Shown: in pieces, positions 1 through 7,054 of the stretch
Position numbering within the stretch: position 1 is the first letter of the stretch
How the letters are laid out: each line of letters begins with the position of its first letter
NCBI GenBank assembly: GCA_037440105.1
Contig: JBBIUS010000006.1
Location: forward strand, 1 to 42,443
DNA: 42,443 nt
DNA from: JBBIUS01 sp037440105
Lineage (GTDB): Bacteria; Patescibacteriota; Patescibacteriia; XYB2-FULL-38-15
Direction of reading: 5' to 3'
Made by a program: the position numbers and the translations under genes
The notes under the pieces: generated by a model
Told to the model about the DNA's origin: nothing
Seen by the model: the letters and a program-made list of their open reading frames with translations, nothing else
Databases searched by the model: none

Positions 1-5
1 CATCC

Positions 6-43
6 TTCTCCAATTTTTTCACGATCGTGAAAAAATTGGAGAA
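6..43. terminator. 38-bp perfect palindrome, probable bidirectional terminator
   Basis: The two 19-base halves are exact reverse complements, centred on CACGATCGTG and containing a T6 run on one arm and an A6 run on the other. It lies just beyond the stop codon of the minus-strand Nudix gene, where a terminator would be expected. There is no unpaired loop in the DNA; the RNA would leave the central GATC as the loop. Terminator function is inferred from position and shape. Confidence 0.55.
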
Positions 44-62
44 TCGTCTGTAGTTAAAATAG

Positions 63-488
63 TCAAAAATGATGTCCAATTCTTTTTAAAAATTTGTCTG
101 CTTTTTCTAAAACTTTTTTAGAATTTTTAAAAGTTAATTGTTTTATTGCTTCTTCATAGGGTAACCACTGAAAACCAGTGTGCTCAAAAGAAATTTTTAT
201 TTCTTCTGTTTTTGTTCCAGCCAAATAATAAATCGCCTCTTTGTAGACTGTTTTCCCTGCTTTTTTATAGAACCAAAAAATTCTTTCTCTAAAACCAGGA
301 ATAAATTTCAAATCAGTAATCCCTGCCTCTTCCTTCGTTTCACGTATTACTGTATCTTTTTCTCTTTCGTCTCTCTCAATTGCCCCTCGCGGGAAATCCC
401 AGTGCCCAGCTTCGTATTGCAATAATAAATACTTTACTTCTTTGTTCTTTTTGAAAATCACGGCTCCAGCTGAAATTTCGCGAGGCAT
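63..488 (-). CDS. Nudix hydrolase, diadenosine-tetraphosphatase-like
   Basis: A 141-aa Nudix protein. The Nudix box GX5EX7REUXEEXGU is complete around residues 36-58 (G-AIERD-E-REKDTVI-RETKEEAGI), supplying the metal-binding glutamates for pyrophosphate hydrolysis. The opening 'PREISAGAVIFK' and the small single-domain size match bacterial and eukaryotic bis(5'-nucleosyl)-tetraphosphatases more than MutT, so clearance of dinucleoside polyphosphates in the cytosol is the likely role; the exact substrate cannot be read from sequence. It is the last gene before a palindromic terminator and follows the translin-like gene by 28 bp. The spacer between them contains the repeated word TAATTGT. Confidence 0.88.
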   Translation of the reverse strand: MPREISAGAVIFKKNKEVKYLLLQYEAGHWDFPRGAIERDEREKDTVIRETKEEAGITDLKFIPGFRERIFWFYKKAGKTVYKEAIYYLAGTKTEEIKISFEHTGFQWLPYEEAIKQLTFKNSKKVLEKADKFLKRIGHHF

Positions 489-516
489 ATATCTGTCAAC
501 TGCTAATTGTTAATTG

Positions 517-1110
517 TTATTTTTCCCTCATTTTCACTTCATAAAGCACTTCTTCTGCTCTTCTTAAACTTTGTTTTGCCTGATCATATTTTGTCCGAAG
601 GTAGCCGGTTAAATTAAACTTTATCAATTCCGCTATAATTTGACGAACCGCGTTAACCATTTTTTCTACCCCGTCAAACTTGCGTTCTGCCGCAAAAATA
701 ACCGCTTTACGGGTCAATTCCCCGGTTAAATCGCATAAACCAGCTAAATAACTATCAACATCAACGGTTGCCTCCCTAATAAAATCTATTCTTTCTCCTT
801 GTAAAACTTTTCCAAAAAATTTTGCTTCAACATATTCTTCAAGAGCCGCACGATATGAACCTTCGTATCTTAACTCTTCTTCTTTTTTAAATCTTTTTTC
901 TAAATTTTTAAAAATTGCCTCTGCTTCTCTGAGTAATCTTATGCCACCTGGCACATCGTTTCGATGAAAGGCAAAAATAGCCTGTTTTGATTTCATCAAA
1001 GCCGTATTAGAACTATCAATTACTTCTCTTCTCTCTCTACCATAAAAATCAAACTCCTTTTTCAACTGTTGGAACAATTTATGATTAATCATGCTTTTGC
1101 TACGAATCAC
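517..1110 (-). CDS. Translin/TRAX family protein, probable RNA-processing nuclease
   Basis: A 197-aa, mostly helical protein of the translin superfamily. Residues 91-96 (EEYVEA) and 125-133 (LCDLTGELT) line up with the human TRAX segments that carry its four catalytic acids (E126, E129, D193, E197); the equivalents here are E92, E95, D127 and E131, all present. In eukaryotes translin and TRAX form C3PO, a ssRNA endonuclease; archaeal relatives also bind or cut RNA. A metal-dependent RNase role is inferred. The first ATG lies inside a nested inverted repeat (1099-1167), so the ATG six codons later (1092) may be the real start. Translin homologues are rare in bacteria outside CPR and some other uncultured groups. 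Confidence 0.85.
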   Translation of the reverse strand: MIRSKSMINHKLFQQLKKEFDFYGRERREVIDSSNTALMKSKQAIFAFHRNDVPGGIRLLREAEAIFKNLEKRFKKEEELRYEGSYRAALEEYVEAKFFGKVLQGERIDFIREATVDVDSYLAGLCDLTGELTRKAVIFAAERKFDGVEKMVNAVRQIIAELIKFNLTGYLRTKYDQAKQSLRRAEEVLYEVKMREK

Positions 1111-1167
1111 AAATCGCTTACAAATGTACGAATTTCGTACATTTCATAATTTTCGTAATTTCGTAGC
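1099..1167. repeat. Nested inverted repeat in intergenic spacer
   Basis: Outer arms GCTACGAA (1099-1106) and TTCGTAGC (1160-1167) enclose an inner hairpin with arms AAATGTACGA (1122-1131) and TCGTACATTT (1135-1144). The word 'TTCGTA' recurs throughout. It separates the M50 protease from the translin gene and overlaps the translin N-terminal codons. A hairpin with regulatory or terminator function is possible but there is no clear U-tract. Confidence 0.6.
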
Positions 1168-1169
1168 GT

Positions 1170-2279
1170 TTATATACACTTTTCGCATCTCAAAGCTAAA
1201 ACTAAAATAATTGAATTTCTTGTTACTAAACCTACTAATCTACCATCGTCCACCACTGGAATTCGTCCGACGTCATAATTTGTCATTTTTAAAAATGCGT
1301 CATAAGCATTATCAGTTACTTTTAGAATCTGTAAATTATCGAGGTCAGTCATTATCTCTTTGACTTTTATTTTCTCCCACTTTGCCCTAGGAATTTCTCT
1401 TAAATCTTCCAAAGTTACCATACCCATAAGTTTTTCGTTTTTTGTGACTGGGAAGCCTCCTTGTTTGTAATCCAAAAAAAGGTTAGCTAATTCATCTAAG
1501 GTCATTTCTAAATCAACATTTTTAAAACCTTTATCCATAATTTTAGTAATTTTTATTTTGGCAAGAGTTTCCTCTATTAACCTGCCCTTTAAACTTCCTT
1601 CAGCGGCTTGATATAAAAATAAACTTATAAACACTAACCAAAGGCCGCCTAAAAAATTCTTCTCAATAAACATTTTTACGCTAAAAATTATCAACAATAA
1701 AACAAAAAATTTACTTATTTTAACTGCTTGACGAGTCGCTTTTCCTAAATCTCGATAAAAGCTCCAAAAAGCTGACCTCAAAATTCTCCCCCCATCAAGG
1801 GGAAAGGCGGGCATTAAATTAAAAAATGCTAAAAGACCATTAATTATAAACAAATAGTAAGTAACAGCTGAACCAGTTAAACCAATGGGTAATTTTGAGA
1901 CTGCCAAAAAAACTCCGGCCAAAAGAAAACTAGAAAGCGGACCGGCAACAGCCATTTTAAATTCAGAGACCGGTTTTTTGGGTTCTGAGACCATTTCTGC
2001 CACTCCACCAAAAACAAACAAAGTAATACTTCTCACAGTAATTTTATTACCTCGAGCAACTAAAGAATGGCAAAGTTCATGAAAAAGAATTGAAAGAAAA
2101 AGGTAAAAAGCGGCAATGCCAGAAGAAACCCAATAAATTAATTTCGTCCAACCAGGATGCTGAGCGGGGAAATAAAATTCAGCTAAAGACCAAGTGATGA
2201 GAAAAAAAATCAAAAACCATGAGTAATGGATTTTGATTTCAATGTCTTTAATTTTTCCGATAGAAAACGAATTTTCCAT
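1170..2279 (-). CDS. Site-2 protease (M50 family) with C-terminal CBS pair
   Basis: A 369-aa integral membrane zinc metalloprotease. HELCH at residues 67-71 is the HExxH zinc site in a membrane helix, and N154...LDGGR (161-165) supplies the second motif with the metal-binding Asp. About six hydrophobic segments fill residues 20-225. Residues about 245-355 hold two CBS motifs ('KNVDLEMTLDELANLFLDYKQGGFPV' region and 'VGRIPVVDDGRLVGLVTRNS' region), as in the SpoIVFB/Rip3-type group where CBS domains sense nucleotides. It should cut membrane-bound substrates; the substrate is unknown. The start fits the common 'IGKIKDIEIKIHYSW' opening of the family. Confidence 0.9.
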   Translation of the reverse strand: MENSFSIGKIKDIEIKIHYSWFLIFFLITWSLAEFYFPAQHPGWTKLIYWVSSGIAAFYLFLSILFHELCHSLVARGNKITVRSITLFVFGGVAEMVSEPKKPVSEFKMAVAGPLSSFLLAGVFLAVSKLPIGLTGSAVTYYLFIINGLLAFFNLMPAFPLDGGRILRSAFWSFYRDLGKATRQAVKISKFFVLLLIIFSVKMFIEKNFLGGLWLVFISLFLYQAAEGSLKGRLIEETLAKIKITKIMDKGFKNVDLEMTLDELANLFLDYKQGGFPVTKNEKLMGMVTLEDLREIPRAKWEKIKVKEIMTDLDNLQILKVTDNAYDAFLKMTNYDVGRIPVVDDGRLVGLVTRNSIILVLALRCEKCI

Positions 2280-2336
2280 AAGTTTACAAAATGCAAAATC
2301 GTTTGAAAATACAAATTTTTTAGATTTTCGTATTTT

Positions 2337-2909
2337 CTACCGTCTTTTTGAAATTACAATATTTTTTAAAAGCGCAAAATCTTTAATTATTTTATTTCTA
2401 ACAAATGGAAAACGGCGGCCGGCAGCTGGATGAAATGTCGGGAAATAGATAATATTTCCTCTTTCAATTTTTTGCCCATGACACTTTGAAAGATTCCCTC
2501 TCCCTAAAACTGTTTTTAAAGCAACTTTACCCAAAAGAACTACTATTTTCGGCTTAATGATTTTGATTTGTTTTTGCCACCACATTTTGCAGGCAGCAAG
2601 TTCGTCCGAACGAGGATTCCTATTTTTCGGTGGATGACATTTAATGACTGATGTTATAAAAACTTTTTTTCTGCTAAAATTTACCTCTCGAAAAAGCATA
2701 TCTAAAAATTTTCCAGCTGGACCAACGAATGGACGCCCAGTTTTGTTTTCTTCTTTTCCTGGACTTTCTCCTAAAAAAATAATCTTCGCATTTGGATTTC
2801 CCTCGCCAGGAATAGCGATCATTCTTGTTTTCCAAAGCCGACATTTTTTGCAAACTCTAATTTTGCAAGCCAACTTTTCAAGTTGCTCTTGTTTAGATAA
2901 GGCAGACAT
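2337..2909 (-). CDS. Uracil-DNA glycosylase family 4 (Fe-S type)
   Basis: A 190-aa base-excision repair enzyme that removes uracil from DNA. Motif A GESPG (residues 47-51) and the C-terminal HPAA motif (160-163) are both present. Cys20, Cys23 (CKKC), Cys91 and Cys107 fit the four ligands of the [4Fe-4S] cluster in this family. Length is typical (about 190-200 aa). It lies 57 bp upstream (in transcription order) of the M50 protease, with no shared theme. The Fe-S requirement fits the iscU-nfu-iscS operon at 9.7-12.4 kb. Confidence 0.92.
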   Translation of the reverse strand: MSALSKQEQLEKLACKIRVCKKCRLWKTRMIAIPGEGNPNAKIIFLGESPGKEENKTGRPFVGPAGKFLDMLFREVNFSRKKVFITSVIKCHPPKNRNPRSDELAACKMWWQKQIKIIKPKIVVLLGKVALKTVLGRGNLSKCHGQKIERGNIIYFPTFHPAAGRRFPFVRNKIIKDFALLKNIVISKRR

Positions 2910-3004
2910 TTTTTAATAATGTCTATAAAATAAAATTTAATACCTATAAACCAAGAGGTTTACAAGCTCGCGATTCTTAAAAATTATTAATTTAGTAGAT
3001 TAAA

Positions 3005-4144
3005 TTAATTTTTATATACTTCCTCTACTTCTTTTACAATTTTTTCCCAATCAAAATATTTTTTAATGAATTTTAATCCTTGCGCGCCGCGCTTCTTCAC
3101 CCCTTCTGGGAAATTTAAAAGATAAACCAATTTTTCATAAAGGTCATCAACATTTTTTGCCTCAAAAGAAAAGCCAGAATGATCAATAGCTTCTAAATTT
3201 TCTGGGATATCGCTGATTAAAACGCATGTGCCGTGACTCATTGCCTCAAGAATTGTGATTGAAAGACCCTCAGATTCTGACGGATGAACATAAAGATAAG
3301 CATTGGCAAAAAGTTGAGCCAATGTCTCACCTGTTTGAAATCCTGTAAAGATAATATTTTTGCTCTGATCAGCTAATTTATTCAAATAAACAAAATAATC
3401 GTCTGTATAGCTCGGCGCGCCAACAATGACCAATTTTCTAATTATCCCGCCAGGCCAATTTTTAGGATCGGTGCCAAAGGTACCTTCTAATTTTCGATAG
3501 GCTCCAATTAAATAATGAATACCCTTATGTTTAATAAGCCGCGCAACAGTTAAAATATACTCATCTTTTTTTAAATCAAATTGTTTGATTTTGTCTTGAG
3601 CGTCAACTTTTTCAATCGTTACACCATTTGGAATATAAAGAACATCCTTGTTAAATTTTTCTTTACAGTATTTTTGAATAGCTTTCGAAACAGCAATCGT
3701 TTTATGCGGGAAATGGGTTGCAGTCCACTCTCCCCAACCAAGATATAATCTCGCAAACCAACCCCATTTTTTATGAAAACGATCAATGCTATGAAAGGTA
3801 ACAATTAATTTAGCTTTTGATTTAAAAATTCGCGGAATCCATGCTAATGTTGATGGACCAACACTATGATAATGAATTATATCGACTTTTTTAAATAAAA
3901 CATGAATGCTAGCCAAAAAAGTATGGGTAATGGTATCTAAATTCTTTGTAGGAATCGACGGCAAAGAAATAAGTTTAACACCTTTGTAAACCTTTTGGCC
4001 GTTTATAATAAAACGGGGTCTAACATAAACATAAACCTCGTGTCCCATTTTTGCTAATCTTGTAGCTAACTCTTCAACATGACGCTCTACCCCTCCGTCT
4101 CTTATAAAAGGGATTCCCTTTGGGCCAATAAAAGCAATTTTCAT
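3005..4144 (-). CDS. GT4-family glycosyltransferase
   Basis: A 379-aa GT-B fold transferase. The N-terminal half opens with 'FIGPKGIPFIRDGGVERHVEELATRLAKMGHEV', the usual acceptor-side nucleotide-fold start with a GG loop, and the C-terminal half has the donor-binding EX7E region 'SESEGLSITILEAMSHGTCVLISD' (about residues 288-312). It is probably cytosolic or membrane-peripheral and acts in surface polysaccharide assembly, but donor and acceptor are not predictable. It stands apart from the main glycan cluster, just downstream of the tRNA-Lys region. Confidence 0.88.
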   Translation of the reverse strand: MKIAFIGPKGIPFIRDGGVERHVEELATRLAKMGHEVYVYVRPRFIINGQKVYKGVKLISLPSIPTKNLDTITHTFLASIHVLFKKVDIIHYHSVGPSTLAWIPRIFKSKAKLIVTFHSIDRFHKKWGWFARLYLGWGEWTATHFPHKTIAVSKAIQKYCKEKFNKDVLYIPNGVTIEKVDAQDKIKQFDLKKDEYILTVARLIKHKGIHYLIGAYRKLEGTFGTDPKNWPGGIIRKLVIVGAPSYTDDYFVYLNKLADQSKNIIFTGFQTGETLAQLFANAYLYVHPSESEGLSITILEAMSHGTCVLISDIPENLEAIDHSGFSFEAKNVDDLYEKLVYLLNFPEGVKKRGAQGLKFIKKYFDWEKIVKEVEEVYKN

Positions 4145-4181
4145 AAAAAATGATAAAAATTTAATTTTGCCAAAAGCAATA

Positions 4182-4198
4182 TGACCCGGCTGGGATTC
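4182..4198 (-). pseudogene. Displaced 3' fragment of tRNA-Lys
   Basis: Reading the minus strand, this segment is GAATCCCAGCCGGGTCA, identical to the last 17 bases of the intact tRNA-Lys at 4371-4443 (T-arm 3' strand, acceptor 3' strand and discriminator A). There is no matching 5' half. The sequence after it (short stem then A/T-rich run, 4161-4181) also resembles the sequence after the intact tRNA, so this looks like the original gene end pushed away by an insertion. Confidence 0.8.
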
Positions 4199-4390
4199 TC
4201 ACTGCTCGGTCCGACTTTGTCGGACCTGTGCTTTAAAACCATGCGGTTTTAATCTTTCCACAAAGCGGGAAAACTTCGTTTTCCCGACCCCTTTTCTGTT
4301 CGAATCCCAGAATCTGCAACAATCAAATTTTTATTTTTTAGTTTGATTTTTAATTTCACCAAAGACGAAATGACCCGGCTGGGATTCGAA
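4199..4390 (-). mobile_element. Hairpin-rich integrated mini-element behind tRNA-Lys
   Basis: The stretch between the intact tRNA and its displaced 3' fragment. It carries an inverted copy of the tRNA T-arm (13 bases, 4298-4310, reverse complement of 4379-4391) and three hairpins: CGGGAAAAC/GTTTTCCCG (4266-4286), TTAAAACC/GGTTTTAA (4233-4252) and GGTCCGAC/GTCGGACC (4208-4226). The outer pair CTGGGATTC (4190-4198) and GAATCCCAG (4302-4310) closes them into a cloverleaf-like figure. The order of hairpins and the GGGAAAAC...GACCCC block recur in the element behind pyrG. No ORF of substance lies inside. Boundaries are approximate because the crossover lies within shared sequence. Confidence 0.6.
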
Positions 4391-4443
4391 CCCAGGACCC
4401 TCTGCTTAAAAGGCAGATGCTCTACCAGCTGAGCTACCGGGCC
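4371..4443 (-). tRNA. tRNA-Lys (UUU)
   Basis: A 73-nt cloverleaf on the minus strand. Acceptor stem GGCCCGG pairs with CCGGGTC (one G-U), the D-arm is TAGCTCAGCTGGTAGAGCA, the anticodon stem TCTGC/GCAGA encloses loop CTTTTAA with anticodon TTT, and the T-arm is CTGGG-TTCGAAT-CCCAG. The discriminator is A and CCA is not encoded. A spurious ORF (4249-4548) runs across it. Its 3' end appears to have been resupplied by the adjacent mini-element. Confidence 0.95.
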
Positions 4444-4547
4444 TTGCAACAAAAATTGTTTTATTGATGAACAAAATAAAATTGACTTTCTGGGCTTTAA
4501 ATAGATTTTATTATAAACTAGCCAAAAAATAAAAGAAAAAATCAACA

Positions 4548-4585
4548 TTTACTTTTTAAATTGTTTTGTTATAATTATAACAAAA
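4548..4585 (+). promoter_or_regulatory. Promoter with overlapping 22-bp palindrome
   Basis: TTTACT (4548-4553), a 16-bp gap and TATAAT (4570-4575) form a sigma-70-like promoter 35-70 bp before the methylthiotransferase gene. The -10 box sits inside a perfect palindrome with 11-bp arms TTTTGTTATAA/TTATAACAAAA (4564-4585), the usual geometry of a repressor operator. Operator function is inferred; an AT-rich palindrome could also be chance or a tRNA-side terminator. Confidence 0.45.
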
Positions 4586-4619
4586 AAATTAAATTTAGCA
4601 AATTTAAATATTAAATAAG

Positions 4620-5873
4620 ATGAAAATCGCTATTTATACCCTTGGCTGCAAACTAAATCAAGCTGAATCCGATGAACTAAAAGAAAGCCTTCAAAAAGAA
4701 GGATTTTTTATTGTTGATTGGAAGAAAAAAGCTGATGTATATATTATTAATGCCTGCGGATTAACGGCTGGCGCGGAACAGGACACACGACAAATTATTC
4801 ACCAGGCGAAACGTCAAAATCAAAAAGCAAAAATTTTTGTCACCGGGTGTTTCAAGCAAAATATGCCTGAAGTTAATTTTTATGCAAAGAGTCAAAAAAA
4901 AATTATTACTAAAATTAAAAAAATAAATCTTGAAAATCCTGCTGTTTTTTTACAATCGCAAAAAAATAACGAAAAGCCCTCTCTCTCTGAAAAGAAAAGT
5001 CGCACTCGAGCCTTTATTAAAATCCAAAATGGCTGTAATAATTTTTGTTCATATTGCGCCATTCCTTATTTTCGCGGCAAACCAAAAAGTGTCGGTGCTA
5101 AAAAAATAATCTTTGCTATCAACCGTAAAGTAGCCCAAGGTTTTAAAGAAGTTGTCTTAACCGGCGTTAACATCTGTAAATACAAAACAACAAATTATCC
5201 AACTGGAAAAAAATATAAGCAATCATTAAATTTAACCAAACTGGTGAAAAAAATTCTTAATGAAACAAAAATCCAAAGAATCCGTATTAGTTCACTTGAT
5301 CCAACACTTGTTGATGAGAAATTTATTAAACTTTTTCATAATCCACGAGTAATGCCCCATGTTCACTTATCTCTCCAATCAGGGAGTAATCATATTTTAA
5401 AATTAATGAACCGAAAATATACTATTAAAGATTATCTATCACTCGTCAAAAAAATAAAAAAACAATTCCCACTCATGGGTTTTACCACTGATATCATTGT
5501 TGGTTTTCCAAAAGAAACAGAAAAAGATTTTCGCAACACATGCAATTTAGTCAAAAAAGTTGGTTTTCTCAAAACCCATATTTTCCCTTACTCACCACGT
5601 CCTGGTACGCCGGCTGCGGCTATGCCGCAAATAAATAAAAAAATAAAAAAAGCCCGCTTGCAAAGGCTCCAAAAAATTGCTGAAATGACGCGAGAAAAAT
5701 TTATCAAAAAAATGATTGGTCAAACCGTACCCGTTCTTTTTGAAGAAAAAAATAAAAATGAATGGATTGGTTATACGCCGAACTATTTAAGAATAAAATT
5801 TAAAAGTGAAAAAAATTTAAAAAATAAAATAAAAGTTATAACGATTAATCAAAGTAGTTTATTCAGAAACTGA
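4620..5873 (+). CDS. MtaB/MiaB-type tRNA methylthiotransferase
   Basis: A 417-aa radical-SAM enzyme that adds a methylthio group to A37 of tRNA. The N-terminal UPF0004 domain has Cys10, Cys46 and Cys77 for the auxiliary cluster; CNNFCSYC (Cys139, Cys143, Cys146) is the radical-SAM cluster motif; the last ~50 residues form a TRAM-like domain. 'YTLGCKLNQAESD' near the start resembles MtaB (acting on t6A) more than MiaB, but the distinction is not certain. It is one of few plus-strand genes in the first 13 kb, has its own promoter, and ends inside a long hairpin that also faces murG. Confidence 0.9.
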   Translation: MKIAIYTLGCKLNQAESDELKESLQKEGFFIVDWKKKADVYIINACGLTAGAEQDTRQIIHQAKRQNQKAKIFVTGCFKQNMPEVNFYAKSQKKIITKIKKINLENPAVFLQSQKNNEKPSLSEKKSRTRAFIKIQNGCNNFCSYCAIPYFRGKPKSVGAKKIIFAINRKVAQGFKEVVLTGVNICKYKTTNYPTGKKYKQSLNLTKLVKKILNETKIQRIRISSLDPTLVDEKFIKLFHNPRVMPHVHLSLQSGSNHILKLMNRKYTIKDYLSLVKKIKKQFPLMGFTTDIIVGFPKETEKDFRNTCNLVKKVGFLKTHIFPYSPRPGTPAAAMPQINKKIKKARLQRLQKIAEMTREKFIKKMIGQTVPVLFEEKNKNEWIGYTPNYLRIKFKSEKNLKNKIKVITINQSSLFRN

Positions 5874-5909
5874 CCTACATTTTTGTTACGACAAAAATGT
5901 AGGTCAGTT
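5868..5909. terminator. Bidirectional terminator hairpin between mtaB-like gene and murG
   Basis: Two perfect 19-base arms (5868-5886 and 5891-5909) with a TACG loop. The TGA stop of the plus-strand gene (5871-5873) lies inside the left arm. The arms carry T5/A5 runs rather than a classical trailing U-tract. The position between convergent genes supports termination in both directions. Confidence 0.7.
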
Positions 5910-5936
5910 CGATAAAGCAAACTAAAAATCAATTTT

Positions 5937-7034
5937 TTATTCTTTTAAAGCCTCTAAAATTTTTTCTGCCGTTGTTATAGCCGCGTTTGGTTTCATCATG
6001 CTTCTTATATTCTTGCTCAAATTTTCTAGCTCAACCTTATTATTAATTAACTCCTTAACCACCCCAATTAATATCTCCGGAGTTAATTTTTTTTGGTCAA
6101 GCAGATAAACCGCATTACTTTTTTTAAAATAAAATGCGTTGTCCTCTTGATGGCTTTCCGGCATTGGTACCAAAATAGTCGGTTTACCAAGAGCGGCTAA
6201 TTCTGTTAAAGTGCCCATCCCAGCACGCGAGACAACAAGATCAGCGACTGCGTAAGCATCTTTTAACGGCTCAACCAAAAAATCAAATAAATGATACCGT
6301 GAATTTTCTTTTTTTATTTTTTCAATTTTAAATTTTGACAAATCATCTAGTCGCCCACCTGTTATATGGATTATTTGGCAAAAATTGGTTAACTCTGGTA
6401 CGGCCTCAACCACAATTTTATTTAATCCCAGTGCCCCTGTTCCCCCGCCAAGCACTAAAAGCGTTGGCAAATCTTTTTCCAATTTAAAAATCTCTGCTGC
6501 TCGCTCCTTTTGGCCTTCAAAAATCTCCTGACGAACGGGATTCCCTATTAAAATCGCTTTAGGGAAATATTTTAGCGACTCCTCAAAAGTAATGGTTACA
6601 ATTTTAGCAAAAGGTGCTGTCAATTTATTTGCTAAGCCAGGACGCAAATCTTGCTGATGGACTAAAACTGGCACTTTTAAAAACCAACCTGCCCAAATCA
6701 CTGGCACACTAACAAAACTTCCGGCTGATAAAATTATTTGGGGTTTAAATTTTAAAATAACAAAAAATGCTTTACAAAAACCGTAGAAAATTTGAAACGG
6801 GACAAAAAAATTCCAACCTGACAAATAACGACGTAATTTTCCGGCCGGCATTGACTTAAAATTGATGCCATAAGTTTCTACTATTTTTCTTTCTGGCCCA
6901 AATCTAGTCCCGAGCCATAAAAACTGGCAATTAGAAGCTCGTTTTTTTATTTCTTCTGCCACGGCAAGCAGTGGCGTAACTGACCCCATTGTCCCCCCAC
7001 CGGTTAAAATCAGTTTATAAGTTCTTAAGTTCAT
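5937..7034 (-). CDS. murG: UDP-GlcNAc:lipid I GlcNAc-transferase MurG
   Basis: A 365-aa GT28 enzyme converting lipid I to lipid II on the inner face of the membrane. 'GNPVRQEIF' (about residues 168-176), 'VLGGGTGALGLN' and 'SRAGMGTLTELAALGKPTIL' followed by 'HQEDNA' are MurG signatures. The first loop reads GGGTMGSVTP rather than GGTGGHxxP, so the conserved His of canonical MurG is Ser. It is the last gene of the mraY-ftsW-murG operon, 20 bp after ftsW. The first residues NLRTYK are encoded by a local repeat of the word 'AACTTA', so the true N-terminus may be a little shorter. Confidence 0.93.
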   Translation of the reverse strand: MNLRTYKLILTGGGTMGSVTPLLAVAEEIKKRASNCQFLWLGTRFGPERKIVETYGINFKSMPAGKLRRYLSGWNFFVPFQIFYGFCKAFFVILKFKPQIILSAGSFVSVPVIWAGWFLKVPVLVHQQDLRPGLANKLTAPFAKIVTITFEESLKYFPKAILIGNPVRQEIFEGQKERAAEIFKLEKDLPTLLVLGGGTGALGLNKIVVEAVPELTNFCQIIHITGGRLDDLSKFKIEKIKKENSRYHLFDFLVEPLKDAYAVADLVVSRAGMGTLTELAALGKPTILVPMPESHQEDNAFYFKKSNAVYLLDQKKLTPEILIGVVKELINNKVELENLSKNIRSMMKPNAAITTAEKILEALKE

Positions 7035-7054
7035 AAGTTTTTACGTTTTTTGAT

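Noticed and set aside
4199..4390. Group I intron in tRNA-Lys
   Set aside because: The tRNA itself is uninterrupted; the insert lies after it and lacks recognisable P7/core sequences.
4249..4548. 99-aa minus-strand ORF
   Set aside because: It runs through tRNA-Lys and the hairpin insert; the 'GPVAQLVEHLPFKQRVLGSNPSRV' string is the usual false translation of a tRNA.
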